A stretch of 64,000 bases of DNA from Mycobacterium sp. ACS1612 (GTDB taxonomy: Bacteria; Actinomycetota; Actinomycetes; Mycobacteriales; Mycobacteriaceae). The translations under genes were made by a program, and so were the position numbers. Of this stretch, positions 24,633 to 33,209 are shown piece by piece (positions within the stretch are counted from its first letter, which is position 1; the number at the start of each line of letters is the position of its first letter). Location: positions 87,020-151,019 of the forward strand of contig NZ_LZHZ01000074.1 in assembly GCF_001667505.1 (NCBI RefSeq), in the 5' to 3' direction. Under the pieces are notes generated by a model. It did not search any database, was not told the origin of the DNA, and saw only the letters and a list, made by a program, of their open reading frames with translations.

Positions 24633-25735
24633 CGCAGAACCCCATTCTCAGCGCGCTGTCGGCGGCGGGAGTGTCAGTCTGGCTGGACCACCTGTCCCGC
24701 GACCGCCTGGTGTCGGGCAATCTACAGCGACTGATCGACACCAGAAGCGTCGTGGGCGTCACCACCAACCCGTCGATCTTTTCGCAGGCGATCTCCCAAA
24801 GCCAGTCCTACACCAAACAACTCACGCAGTTGGCCGAACGGGGCACCGACGCCGACTCAGCGATCCGCACGGTCATCACCGACGATGTGCGGGTGGCGTG
24901 CGACGTCCTACGCCCGCAGTGGGAGACCTCTCTCGGCGTCGACGGACGGGTATCGATCGAGGTCGATCCACTGCTGGCCCATGACACCGAGGCGACCGTC
25001 AGCCAGGCCGCGGAGCTGTGGAAGATCGTCGACCGGCCGAACCTATTCATCAAGATCCCCGCTACGCCGGCCGGGATGCCAGCCATCACCGGCGCAGTCG
25101 CTGAAGGCATTTCAGTCAACGTGACACTCATCTTCTCGGTCGAGCGCCACCGTCAGGCGATGAATGCGTATCTGGCCGGACTGGAGGCCGCACAACGCGC
25201 CGGACGGGACCTCTCCGGAATCCATTCCGTGGCTTCACTGTTCGTCTCCAGGGTCGACACCGAGATTGATCGACGTCTGGAGGCGATAGGCACCGACGCC
25301 GCAAAGGCGCTCCGTGGACGGGCCGCTATCGCCAATGCCCGTCTGGCGTATGCGGCCTACCAGGACGTGTTCGAAGCGGGAACACGTTATGCCGCACTCA
25401 GTTCTGCAGGCGCCCATGTGCAGCGACCGCTGTGGGCATCCACCGGGGTGAAAAACCCGTCCTATCCCGACACCATGTATGTCACCGAGCTGATCGCACC
25501 GCACACCGTCAGCACCATTCCTGAACACACTCTCGAGGCCGTCGCTGACCACGGCGTCGTCGTCGGCGACTCGGTCACCGGCACAGCGAGTTCGGCCCAA
25601 GTGGTGCTCGACGACGTCAGCGCGGTCGGCGTCGACCTCGCCGACGTCTTCGCGGTGCTCGAGAACGACGGCGTCGCCAAGTTCGCAGCGTCCTGGCGCC
25701 AACTGCTCGCCGCTTACGGGGAATCGGACCGTTGA
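24629..25735 (+). CDS. tal: transaldolase
   Basis: A 368-residue transaldolase of the actinobacterial Tal type, transferring a dihydroxyacetone unit between sugar phosphates in the non-oxidative pentose phosphate pathway. TRSVVGVTTNPSIFSQAI, LFIKIPATPAGMPAIT and VNVTLIFSVERHRQAM are family signatures; the Schiff-base lysine is in WASTGVKNPSYPDTMYV. In this setting it would help to supply NADPH for Msr, thioredoxin and reductases. It overlaps both neighbours (ATGA upstream, TTGA downstream). The core tal is normally with tkt and zwf, so this may be a second, stress-linked copy. Confidence 0.95.
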   Translation: MTQNPILSALSAAGVSVWLDHLSRDRLVSGNLQRLIDTRSVVGVTTNPSIFSQAISQSQSYTKQLTQLAERGTDADSAIRTVITDDVRVACDVLRPQWETSLGVDGRVSIEVDPLLAHDTEATVSQAAELWKIVDRPNLFIKIPATPAGMPAITGAVAEGISVNVTLIFSVERHRQAMNAYLAGLEAAQRAGRDLSGIHSVASLFVSRVDTEIDRRLEAIGTDAAKALRGRAAIANARLAYAAYQDVFEAGTRYAALSSAGAHVQRPLWASTGVKNPSYPDTMYVTELIAPHTVSTIPEHTLEAVADHGVVVGDSVTGTASSAQVVLDDVSAVGVDLADVFAVLENDGVAKFAASWRQLLAAYGESDR

Positions 25736-27453
25736 CGACCCAAGCGCGCGCCATTGAAGATCTGCCCGCTCGGCGGCCATTCCCCGCGCGGATGGCCCCC
25801 AAAGGCGCGCTCGTCTACAAGCTGATCACCACCACCGATCACAAGTTGATCGGCATCATGTACTGCGTCGCCTGCTTCGCGTTTTTCTTCGTCGGCGGGT
25901 TGATGGCGCTGTTGATCCGTACCGAACTGGCCGCGCCGGGCCTACAGTTCTTGTCCAACGAGCAGTACAACCAACTGTTCACCATGCACGGCACGGTGAT
26001 GCTGCTGTTCTACGCGACCCCGATCGTGTTCGGGTTCGCCAACCTGGTGCTGCCGCTGCAGATCGGTGCCCCCGACGTGGCCTTCCCACGCCTGAACGCG
26101 TTGTCGTTCTGGCTGTTTCTGTTCGGCGCCCTGATCGCACTGGGCGGCTTTCTCAGTCCCGGCGGGCCTGCAGACTTCGGTTGGACCGCCTACACCCCGC
26201 TGTCGAACGCCATCCACTCCCCCAGGGCGGGTGGGGATCTGTGGATTCTGGGCCTGATCGTCGGCGGTCTTGGCACCATTCTGGGCGCGGTGAACATGAT
26301 CACCACCGTCACGTGCATGCGCGCCCCCGGGATGACGATGTTCCGGATGCCGATCTTCACCTGGAACATCTTGGTGACCAGCGTCATCGTGCTCGTCGCG
26401 TTTCCGCTGCTGACCTCGGCGCTGTTCGGGCTGGCCGCCGACCGGCGCCTCGGCGCGCACATCTTTGACCCGGCCAACGGGGGCGTGTTGTTGTGGCAAC
26501 ACCTGTTCTGGTTCTTCGGCCACCCCGAGGTGTACATCATCGCGCTGCCGTTCTTCGGCATCGTCACCGAGATCATTCCGGTGTTCTCCCGCAAGCCGAT
26601 CTTCGGCTACACCACGCTGATCTACGCGACGCTGTCGATCGCCGCGCTGTCGATCGCGGTGTGGGCACATCACCTGTATGCCACCGGGGCGGTGCTGTTG
26701 CCGTTCTTCAGCTTCATGACGTTTTTGATCGCGGTACCGACGGGCATCAAGTTCTTCAACTGGATCGGCACGATGTGGAAGGGCCAGTTGACCTTCGAGA
26801 CACCGATGCTGTTCTCGGTCGGCTTTTTGATCACCTTCCTGCTGGGTGGTCTGTCGGGTGTGCTGCTGGCCAGCCCGCCAATCGACTTCCACGTCACCGA
26901 CTCCTACTTCGTGGTGGCGCACTTCCACTACGTGCTGTTCGGCACCATCGTGTTCGCTAGCTACGCCGGCGTGTATTTCTGGTTCCCGAAGATGACCGGG
27001 CGGTTATTGGACGAGCGGCTGGGCAAGCTGCACTTCTGGTTGACGTTCATCGGCTTTCACACCACGTTCCTGGTGCAGCACTGGCTGGGCGCCGCCGGCA
27101 TGCCGCGCCGCTACGCCGATTATCTGCCCACCGACGGCTTCACCACGCTCAACGTCGTGTCGACGATTGGCGCGCTCATCCTCGGGGCGTCGATGCTGCC
27201 GTTCGTGTGGAACGTGTTCAAGAGTTGGCGCTACGGCGAGCCGGTTCTGGTCGACGACCCGTGGGGTTACGGCAACTCACTGGAGTGGGCCACCAGCTGC
27301 CCGCCGCCGCGGCACAACTTCACCGAGCTGCCCCGGATCCGTTCGGTACGACCGGCCTTCGAGCTGCACTATCCCCACATGGTGGATCGGCTACATGACG
27401 AAGCCCACGTACGGCGTACTCGCCGCGCGACGCCCGGAGCGACCGCGCGATGA
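25732..27453 (+). CDS. ctaD: cytochrome c oxidase subunit I (CtaD-like), without subunits II and III nearby
   Basis: A 573-residue haem-copper oxidase subunit I of type A, with about 12 membrane spans. Conserved elements are QLFTMHGTVMLLFY (low-spin haem His), LQIGAPDVAFPRLN of the D-channel, WQHLFWFFGHPEVYI (CuB His and cross-linked Tyr), IAVWAHHLYATGAV (two CuB His) and VVAHFHYVLFGTIV (haem His pair). The active-site residues look intact. Subunits II, III and the bc1 genes are not in the window, so it must borrow them or work alone. The start is TTG at 25732, overlapping tal by 4 bp; the downstream gene overlaps by 4 bp. Confidence 0.95.
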   Translation: MTTQARAIEDLPARRPFPARMAPKGALVYKLITTTDHKLIGIMYCVACFAFFFVGGLMALLIRTELAAPGLQFLSNEQYNQLFTMHGTVMLLFYATPIVFGFANLVLPLQIGAPDVAFPRLNALSFWLFLFGALIALGGFLSPGGPADFGWTAYTPLSNAIHSPRAGGDLWILGLIVGGLGTILGAVNMITTVTCMRAPGMTMFRMPIFTWNILVTSVIVLVAFPLLTSALFGLAADRRLGAHIFDPANGGVLLWQHLFWFFGHPEVYIIALPFFGIVTEIIPVFSRKPIFGYTTLIYATLSIAALSIAVWAHHLYATGAVLLPFFSFMTFLIAVPTGIKFFNWIGTMWKGQLTFETPMLFSVGFLITFLLGGLSGVLLASPPIDFHVTDSYFVVAHFHYVLFGTIVFASYAGVYFWFPKMTGRLLDERLGKLHFWLTFIGFHTTFLVQHWLGAAGMPRRYADYLPTDGFTTLNVVSTIGALILGASMLPFVWNVFKSWRYGEPVLVDDPWGYGNSLEWATSCPPPRHNFTELPRIRSVRPAFELHYPHMVDRLHDEAHVRRTRRATPGATAR

Positions 27454-27962
27454 CGGATCAGGTCAACTGGGCCGTGCATGCCCTCATCGGTGATCTCCCG
27501 ACTGTTGGTGGCGTTGCGCTCAAAACCGCGGCGCTGTTTCTGACCGCGGCGATCCTGTTTCGCTTCACCGAACGACGCATCCTGGCGGAATTCGCGCCGT
27601 TCGACTGGATCGCCGCTGTGGCCGCCGGCGCCATCGTCGGTCGTGCGGCCACTGCGACCGACACGGGGTGGCTGCAGGCGACCACCGCGCTGCTGTGCCT
27701 CCTGGCCGCCCACGCACTCCTCACGCGTCTGCGCTTGATTCCCGCCCTCCGCCGGTTCATCGATCCGCCGCTGATGGTCCTGATCACCGAAGGTGAAGTG
27801 AACCGACGCAACCTGCGCCGTTCCGGTCTGACGACAGCGGATCTGAAGGCGCTGCTGCGCGAGCACGGGCACCTCAACGCCGACGGTGTTCACCTGGCCG
27901 TCCTCGAAGCAAAAGGGGCCATATCCATTCTGGATGGGAGATGTCGTGACGAAAAAGCTTGA
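27450..27962 (+). CDS. DUF421 (YetF-like) membrane protein
   Basis: A 170-residue protein with three N-terminal membrane spans (about 22-40, 52-70, 78-95) followed by a cytoplasmic alpha/beta domain. FTERRILAEFAPFDWIAAVA and LLTRLRLIPALRRFIDPPLM match the DUF421/YetF family; PLMVLITEGEVNRRNLRRSG and LTTADLKALLREHG form the soluble part. Related YetF/YrbG proteins are linked to stress and spore biology but have no settled function. ATG overlaps the ctaD stop as ATGA. Confidence 0.85.
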   Translation: MTDQVNWAVHALIGDLPTVGGVALKTAALFLTAAILFRFTERRILAEFAPFDWIAAVAAGAIVGRAATATDTGWLQATTALLCLLAAHALLTRLRLIPALRRFIDPPLMVLITEGEVNRRNLRRSGLTTADLKALLREHGHLNADGVHLAVLEAKGAISILDGRCRDEKA

Positions 27963-28242
27963 TCGCGTCCGCCTGATGCGTGCCGCGGCGGGCGCGGCGA
28001 TTCTTGCCGGGGTGGCGGCATCGATAGCCAGTTGCGGCGGTAACGGATCCAACGAGCCGTCGACCACCAAATCGCCGACCACGACGACAACTACCACCAC
28101 GCGGACCGCGCCCCCGGATGCGCCACCACCCGCACCGACGGAAAAGAGCATCAACCCCACCGGAGGAAACCGGTTCACACCGACGGTCCACGCACCGACG
28201 GCGCCCACGGCGATCCCCGGAAACCGCGAGAACACCGGATAA
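27946..28242 (+). CDS. small Thr/Pro-rich lipoprotein
   Basis: A 98-residue protein with a basic start (VTKKLDRVRLMR), a hydrophobic stretch and a lipobox-like ASIASC giving a lipidated cysteine at about position 30. The mature part is low-complexity: a run of threonines (about residues 40-52), then PPDAPPPAPTE and repeated PT motifs. It has no enzyme motif; it may be a spacer or anchor on the outer face of the membrane. GTG at 27946 is supported by GGGAG just upstream; ATG at 27934 is possible. It overlaps the DUF421 gene by 17 bp. Confidence 0.75.
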   Translation: MTKKLDRVRLMRAAAGAAILAGVAASIASCGGNGSNEPSTTKSPTTTTTTTTRTAPPDAPPPAPTEKSINPTGGNRFTPTVHAPTAPTAIPGNRENTG

Positions 28243-28251
28243 GGAGCACCA

Positions 28252-28851
28252 ATGACTGTTGTCAACAAAGGGTTTCGTGGGCGCCGCACAGATTCGGCTC
28301 GGCCGCTGCCGCCCGGTCAGCACTTGACCACGGACTTCCCAGTTCTGCAAGCAGGCCCGACTCCGCGGATCGATCTCGACAATTGGCAGCTCACCATCCG
28401 CGACGAACACGGCGGCGAACACGGATGGAACTGGGGCGATTTGATGCAGCTGCCAAGAGAGCGGCTCACTGTCGACATTCACTGCGTCACCACCTGGTCG
28501 AAGCTGGATACCAAGTGGGAGGGCGTTTCTCTGGATACCTTGTTCGATTCGGTCGACACCACTGCCGAATTCGCATTGGTCGGTTCTTACGGTGGCTACA
28601 CCACCAACATTCCGCTGGCAGATCTGCTCGGCGGGAAGGCCTGGATCGTCTATTCGTATCAAGGCGAACCGCTTACCCCTGTGCATGGCGGCCCGGCGCG
28701 GTTGCTGGTGCCGCATCTGTACTTCTGGAAGTCGGCCAAGTGGGTGCGATCAATCGATTTGCGCGAGAGCGACATACCAGGTTTCTGGGAGGGTTTGGGC
28801 TATCACAGCTACGGAGACCCATGGCAAGAACAACGCTACGCCGGGGATTGA
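28252..28851 (+). CDS. sulfite-oxidase-family molybdopterin-dependent oxidoreductase (YedY/MsrP-like)
   Basis: A 199-residue stand-alone molybdopterin-binding domain. The molybdenum-ligating cysteine is in LTVDIHCVTTWSKLDTKWEG, and VHGGPARLLVPHLYFWKSAK with WVRSIDLRESDIPGFWE closes the fold. No signal peptide or twin-Arg export motif is seen (the RGRR near residue 10 is not followed by a hydrophobic run), so it is probably cytoplasmic. The adjacent ferredoxin-reductase-like gene is its likely electron partner. YedY/MsrP enzymes reduce methionine sulfoxide, which would match msrA/msrB in the same unit, but the substrate here is inference. AAGGAGC precedes ATG 28252. Confidence 0.9.
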   Translation: MTVVNKGFRGRRTDSARPLPPGQHLTTDFPVLQAGPTPRIDLDNWQLTIRDEHGGEHGWNWGDLMQLPRERLTVDIHCVTTWSKLDTKWEGVSLDTLFDSVDTTAEFALVGSYGGYTTNIPLADLLGGKAWIVYSYQGEPLTPVHGGPARLLVPHLYFWKSAKWVRSIDLRESDIPGFWEGLGYHSYGDPWQEQRYAGD

Positions 28852-28854
28852 CGC

Positions 28855-29595
28855 GTGGGCGATGGTTCGACACCGAAGTTGCGGTGGCAGATTGCTCGGG
28901 TGGTGGACTCGGTGCCCGAGACCGCATCTGCGCGAACGATCGGACTGGCTGTGCCCGGCTGGGGCGGCCACTTGGCCGGCCAGCACATCGATCTCAAGCT
29001 GACCGCTGCGGACGGGTACAGCGCGCAGCGCAGCTATTCCCTGGGCAAACCGACCGACGGCGACCGCATCGAACTCACCGTGCAGGAGATTGTCGACGGA
29101 GAAGTCTCGCCCTATCTCATGACGGTGCGTCCTGGCGAGGAAATCGAACTCCGTGGACCCATTGGCGGCTGGTTCGTTTGGCGACCGGCCGACGAGACCC
29201 GCAACATGTTGATCGCAGGCGGATCGGGGATTGTGCCGTTGATGGCGATGCTACGGCAGCGGATAACGGTGGGCAGCGCCGAGTTTCGACTTGTCTATTC
29301 GGTGCGCAGTCCGGCCGACGTCTTCTACGCCGAAGAGTTGCGCAAACTCGAGCGCAACTGTGATTGGCTGCAAGTCGCCGTCATCTACACCCGGGCAGCC
29401 CCACCGCAGATGGCGCGACCGCACGGCCGGATCGACTCCCGTGACCTCGAAGCGCCCGGATGGACGGCCCACGACGGGTTCCGCGCCTATGTCTGTGGCC
29501 CAACGGGATTCGTCGAATCCGTGACCACGAAACTGATCGAGCAAGGCCATTCGCCATCGGTCATCCGCACCGAGAGGTTCGGGCCGAGCGGCTAA
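28855..29595 (+). CDS. FAD/NAD-binding ferredoxin reductase-like oxidoreductase
   Basis: A 246-residue reductase of the ferredoxin-NADP+ reductase superfamily. RSYSLGKPTD binds FAD; LIAGGSGIVPLMAMLRQR binds NAD(P)H; AYVCGPTGFVESVTTKLIE is the typical C-terminal motif. It has no [2Fe-2S] domain of its own. It begins (GTG) 3 bp after the molybdoenzyme stop, so the pair very likely forms an electron-transfer couple from NAD(P)H to the molybdenum site. Confidence 0.9.
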   Translation: MGDGSTPKLRWQIARVVDSVPETASARTIGLAVPGWGGHLAGQHIDLKLTAADGYSAQRSYSLGKPTDGDRIELTVQEIVDGEVSPYLMTVRPGEEIELRGPIGGWFVWRPADETRNMLIAGGSGIVPLMAMLRQRITVGSAEFRLVYSVRSPADVFYAEELRKLERNCDWLQVAVIYTRAAPPQMARPHGRIDSRDLEAPGWTAHDGFRAYVCGPTGFVESVTTKLIEQGHSPSVIRTERFGPSG

Positions 29596-29609
29596 TCCAG
29601 GAAGAAGGA

Positions 29610-29891
29610 ATGATGACAGAACCGACGCACGTCGATGGTAACGCCGCTGCGGGCGCATTCGCAGGAGTGGTCGGATTCGATGTCACGACCGCGACGGTGA
29701 AGTGCGCCGCGTGTGGTCAGATCACACCCTTTGCCGAGAGTCACGTCTATCTGCGCGCTCCTGGCATCGTTGTGCGTTGCCCGCGCTGCGACCACGTCCT
29801 TGCCCGACTGGTGCAGACCGAGGCGGACGCATGGCTCGACCTGGGCGGCACCCAGTCCTGGCGGATCCGTTTGCCTGCCCGCGGATGGTGA
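29610..29891 (+). CDS. DUF6510-like zinc-ribbon protein
   Basis: A 93-residue protein with two CxxC pairs (VKCAACGQITPF and VRCPRCDHVLARL) that should bind one zinc or an iron atom. Proteins of this kind (DUF6510) commonly lie next to a molybdopterin oxidoreductase and a ferredoxin-reductase-like gene in actinobacteria, as here. A rubredoxin-like electron carrier between them is conceivable; function unproven. ATG 29610 or 29613 can be used, both behind AGGAAGAAGG. Confidence 0.8.
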   Translation: MMTEPTHVDGNAAAGAFAGVVGFDVTTATVKCAACGQITPFAESHVYLRAPGIVVRCPRCDHVLARLVQTEADAWLDLGGTQSWRIRLPARGW

Positions 29892-29901
29892 GCCCGACGC
29901 G

Positions 29902-30972
29902 ATGAGCGGATGGCCGTCGTGGCTGTTGGCGGTGATGTTTGCCGCTGCGGCGACGACGATCTGGGCGGCGGGCATTCAGTTGTCGGACCAAACCGATGTG
30001 CTGACGATGCGGCTCGGCCTTGGCTCGGCGCTGGGCGGACTGATCCTGTTGGCTATCGCAACCAATCTGCCTGAGATCGCTATCGTCGCCGCTGCGGCGA
30101 CAGCGGACAATATCGGTGTCGCAGTGGGCAATATCCTCGGCGGCATTTCCATTCAGACGGTGGTGCTCGTGGCCCTCGACGCGTTCGGAGTGCACGGATC
30201 CAGACCGCTGACGTATCGGGCCGCGTCGTTGGTGTTGGTGTTGGAGGCCGTACTGGTCGTCACCGTGTTGGCCATTGCGATCGGCGGCACCCAGATGCCC
30301 GCAACGCTGATCACAGGACGGCTCACACCGGCCCCGGTGCTGATCCTCGTGGTGTGGGTGCTCGGCCTGGTGTTGGTACAACGGGCGGGCCGCTCGTTGC
30401 CCTGGCAGGAGTCGGGCCAACCCCCAGACGGTCAGCAGCAGCCCCGCGGATATCGCGCCGCGATGACCGAGCAGCAGGCCACCGCCGCGGGGACCAGTAC
30501 AGCCAGGGCCGCGGTGAGCTTCGGCCTTGCCGCGGTCGTGACGTTGATCGCAGGAGTCGTGTTGGAGCGCAGCGGGGACGCCATCGCTGGCCACACGGGT
30601 TTGTCCGGTGTGCTGTTCGGTGCGACCGTGTTGGCGGCGGCGACCTCGTTGCCGGAATTGTCCACCGGCCTGAGGTCGGTGCGGCACGGCGACTACCAAC
30701 TCGCCGTATCCGACGTCTTCGGTGGAAACGCCTTCCTGCCGGTGCTCTTCGTGCCCGCGACGCTGCTCTCGGGGCACGCGGTGTTGCCGGCAGCACAGCG
30801 CAGCGACATCTATCTCACGGCACTGGGCATGGTGCTGACACTGATCTACGCGGCCGGCCTCCTGTTTCGGCCCCGCCGCCGCATCGCCCGACTGGGTGTC
30901 GACTCGCTGGCCGTCGCCGTCCTATACAGCCTTGGCGTGGTCGGACTGTTCACCATCTCGAACATGCGGTGA
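29902..30972 (+). CDS. sodium/calcium exchanger-family (CaCA) membrane protein
   Basis: A 356-residue protein with two inverted halves of about five membrane spans, each carrying the ion-binding alpha repeat: IATNLPEIAIVAAA with VAVGNILGGISIQT in the first, and AAATSLPELSTGLRS with VSDVFGGNAFLPVLF in the second. The Glu in each L-P-E binds the cation. The central cytoplasmic loop (about 170-205) is rich in Gln, Pro and Gly. Mycobacterial members have no tested substrate. It is the last gene of the unit headed by operator copy E. Confidence 0.88.
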   Translation: MSGWPSWLLAVMFAAAATTIWAAGIQLSDQTDVLTMRLGLGSALGGLILLAIATNLPEIAIVAAAATADNIGVAVGNILGGISIQTVVLVALDAFGVHGSRPLTYRAASLVLVLEAVLVVTVLAIAIGGTQMPATLITGRLTPAPVLILVVWVLGLVLVQRAGRSLPWQESGQPPDGQQQPRGYRAAMTEQQATAAGTSTARAAVSFGLAAVVTLIAGVVLERSGDAIAGHTGLSGVLFGATVLAAATSLPELSTGLRSVRHGDYQLAVSDVFGGNAFLPVLFVPATLLSGHAVLPAAQRSDIYLTALGMVLTLIYAAGLLFRPRRRIARLGVDSLAVAVLYSLGVVGLFTISNMR

Positions 30973-30988
30973 TCGCGGTCGCCTCATC

Positions 30989-31031
30989 TCACCCGGGGTG
31001 AGATAAGGCAACGGGTGAAGACAAATGACCC
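30989..31031 (+). promoter_or_regulatory. composite GGGTGA operator, copy F
   Basis: TCACCCGGGGTGA (30989-31001, one extra G in the palindrome), 11 bp, GGGTGA (31013-31018), 7 bp (AGACAAA), TGACCC (31026-31031, one mismatch). It lies 22 bp before the start of the DUF417 gene. Confidence 0.75.
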
Positions 31032-31053
31032 CGTGTTCGCAAATAGTGGTCAC

Positions 31054-31566
31054 ATGTCACAGAATCTGGCCACTGCAAGCGCGGTCGATGTGCGAACGAG
31101 TTCCCGAATCAGGGAGATCGCGGCGCTTGTCGCCCGCTACGGTCTGGTGATCGTCATCGCCTGGTTCGGCGCCATGAAGTTCACTTCCTATGAGTCCCAG
31201 GGTATCTCGCATTGGGTCGCCAACAGCCCGTTCTTGAGTTGGCTCTACAACTTCATGTCCATCGACGGCTTCGGCCGATTCAACGGGACGATCGAATTGA
31301 TCACCGCTGCACTGTTGGCCGTCAAACCGTGGTGGCCGAAGGTTTCCGTGGTGGGCGGCGTATTCGCCTCGTTGTTCTTCGTGATGACGCTGAGTTTCAT
31401 GGTCACCACCCCCGGCGAAGGCGAGGCGTCCGCGGGCGGCTTTCCCATTCTGTCCGCCGACGGCGAGTTCCTGATGAAGGACATCGCGCTGCTCGGCCTG
31501 TCGCTCTTTCTGCTCGCGGACGCAGTCGATGCCGCCCGCAGACAACCCACGATCTCCACCGAGTGA
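31054..31566 (+). CDS. DUF417 / YkgB (RclC-like) membrane protein
   Basis: A 170-residue membrane protein with four spans. YGLVIVIAWFGAMKFTSYE, GISHWVANSPFLSWLYNF and FILSADGEFLMKD-like segments (GGFPILSADGEFLMKDIALL) are signatures of the DUF417 family. In E. coli the member RclC belongs to the reactive-chlorine resistance locus rclABC. This is the most specific hint to the stimulus of the regulon. A frame open from GTG 31015 would run through the operator; ATG 31054 is therefore preferred, although it lacks a strong ribosome-binding site. Confidence 0.85.
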   Translation: MSQNLATASAVDVRTSSRIREIAALVARYGLVIVIAWFGAMKFTSYESQGISHWVANSPFLSWLYNFMSIDGFGRFNGTIELITAALLAVKPWWPKVSVVGGVFASLFFVMTLSFMVTTPGEGEASAGGFPILSADGEFLMKDIALLGLSLFLLADAVDAARRQPTISTE

Positions 31567-31597
31567 CCACCACAACCCACCCTCAGAAGGACGCGCA

Positions 31598-32518
31598 ATG
31601 CAAGCCATCACTGTCTCGGACCGTGACGCTGGTGTCGCAGGTCTGTCGCTGACAGACCTGCCGTACCCGCAGCCGGCGACGAACGACGTCGTCGTGCGGG
31701 TACACGCCGCGGGTTTCATCCCCGGGGAACTCGACTGGCCGGACACCTGGACCGATCGCGCGGGGCGCGACCGCACACCGAGTGTGCCCGGCCACGAGTT
31801 GTCCGGCGAGGTCGCCGAGTTAGGTTACGGCACAACCGGTTTGAGTGTTGGTCAGCTGGTCTTCGGGCTGGTCCCCTGGGACCGCAACGGCTCGCTTGCG
31901 GAGTACACCGCTGTCGAAGCCCGTAACCTCGCTCCGCTACCGATCGACATCGACCACACAACCGCCGCTGCTCTGCCGATCTCCGGTTTGACCGCCTGGC
32001 AGGGGCTGTTCGATCACGGCCGCCTCACCACTGGACAAACGGTCCTCATCCACGGCGCTGGCGGCGGCGTCGGTTCGGTCGCGGTGCAGCTCGCTCGTGA
32101 GGTCGGTGCGCGCGTCATCGGCACCGGCCGGGCCGCGGATCGGGAGCGAGCCCTATCGCTCGGTGCGCACGCGTTCATCGACCTCGAGACCGAAAAGCTG
32201 GAGGCTGCAGGGGAAGTCGACGTAGTCTTCGACGTGATCGGTGGAGATGTCCTCGCCCGCTCCATTGCACTGGTGCGCGCCGGCGGAACGCTCGTCAGCA
32301 TCGCCGAACCGCCCAAGACCCAGCCGCGAGACGGCCGCGCAATTTATTTCGTTGTCGAATCCGACACTGCCCGGCTCACCGACCTCGCTGCGCGGGTGCG
32401 CGACGGGCGTCTTCATCCGGTCGTCGGCGCTGTGGTCTCTCTCGCCGAAGCTGCCGCCGCATTCGCTCCCGAAAAGCGCGTCCCCGGCAAGACGATCGTT
32501 CGTGTTACCAAGGACTGA
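31598..32518 (+). CDS. NADP-dependent quinone oxidoreductase-like protein (MDR family)
   Basis: A 306-residue zinc-free medium-chain reductase. TPSVPGHELSGEVAELGYG is the GroES-like core, AALPISGLTAWQGLFDHGRL the domain junction and VLIHGAGGGVGSVAVQLARE the NADPH loop. Such proteins reduce quinones or reactive enones, protecting against electrophiles. ATG 31598 follows AGAAGGA. It is 31 bp after the DUF417 gene and in the same unit, a second case (after 20404) of an MDR reductase in the regulon. Confidence 0.9.
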   Translation: MQAITVSDRDAGVAGLSLTDLPYPQPATNDVVVRVHAAGFIPGELDWPDTWTDRAGRDRTPSVPGHELSGEVAELGYGTTGLSVGQLVFGLVPWDRNGSLAEYTAVEARNLAPLPIDIDHTTAAALPISGLTAWQGLFDHGRLTTGQTVLIHGAGGGVGSVAVQLAREVGARVIGTGRAADRERALSLGAHAFIDLETEKLEAAGEVDVVFDVIGGDVLARSIALVRAGGTLVSIAEPPKTQPRDGRAIYFVVESDTARLTDLAARVRDGRLHPVVGAVVSLAEAAAAFAPEKRVPGKTIVRVTKD

Positions 32519-32909
32519 AAGGGCATCGGAGCGCGCTAGTCATTTCGTCGTTCATGCAGTGGCGCTCCCAGTGTCGTGGACGATCGGACTGCTGGCGGCG
32601 GCGTGGATCGTTCCCGGAATCTCGCTGTCGGTAGCCGGCTTCGCCGTTGCCGTAGTGGTGTTCGCGGCAGCGCAGGCGGTCCTGTTGATACCGATGTTGC
32701 GGTTGCCGCATTGGTATGTACCGCTGCTCCTCGGGGGCACCGGCTTGGGTTTGACGATCGTGGCCTTGATCCTCGCGTCGACGCTGACGCGTGGACTCAC
32801 CATCGCCGGCGTGGCACCCTGGCTGGCCTCGACGACTGTGGTGTGGCTGGTGACGACGATCGGGGCGATCACACTGCCGGAACTGCTGATCCACGAAGGG
32901 GTGCGGTGA
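32502..32909 (+). CDS. four-span membrane protein (holin-like)
   Basis: A protein of up to 135 residues with four hydrophobic spans (VVHAVALPVSWTIGLLAAAW, ISLSVAGFAVAVVVFAAAQA, YVPLLLGGTGLGLTIVALIL, ASTTVVWLVTTIGAITLPEL). The length and layout resemble the mycobacterial 'phage holin family' membrane proteins, a name given by similarity only. The start is not clear: GTG 32502 (17-bp overlap with the upstream gene) or GTG 32559. It overlaps the next gene by one base (TGATG). Confidence 0.7.
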   Translation: MLPRTERASERASHFVVHAVALPVSWTIGLLAAAWIVPGISLSVAGFAVAVVVFAAAQAVLLIPMLRLPHWYVPLLLGGTGLGLTIVALILASTLTRGLTIAGVAPWLASTTVVWLVTTIGAITLPELLIHEGVR

Positions 32910-33205
32910 TGGGAGACACGCACGACGATCCGACGGATCACTCACGGACCACCCAACCGCACGCTGGTATCGCGATGAAGGACAACTTCATCTGGCCGGG
33001 GTTGATCCTTCTGGTCGTATCGATGTTCGGAGTGATCGGCGCGGCAGCGGCCGCTGGGTACCGACACTACGAATGGCTGCCCGCCACGATTCTGATCGCC
33101 GTCCTCGGCACGGTCGCCGGTGTGTTGTGGCTCGTCGTGGAGAATCGCCGAGTCACCCGCATCGAGGCGCAGTGGCAGGCCACGCACCAAGGCGGTCGGG
33201 CCTGA
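32909..33205 (+). CDS. small two-span membrane protein
   Basis: A 98-residue protein: a His/Asp-rich soluble start (MGDTHDDPTDHSRTTQPHAG), two membrane spans (FIWPGLILLVVSMFGVIGAA and ATILIAVLGTVAGVLWLVV) and a short basic end. The pattern resembles the LapA/UsfY-type small membrane proteins of mycobacteria; I cannot assign a family with confidence. The start codon overlaps the previous stop by one base. Confidence 0.7.
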   Translation: MGDTHDDPTDHSRTTQPHAGIAMKDNFIWPGLILLVVSMFGVIGAAAAAGYRHYEWLPATILIAVLGTVAGVLWLVVENRRVTRIEAQWQATHQGGRA

Positions 33206-33209
33206 CACG

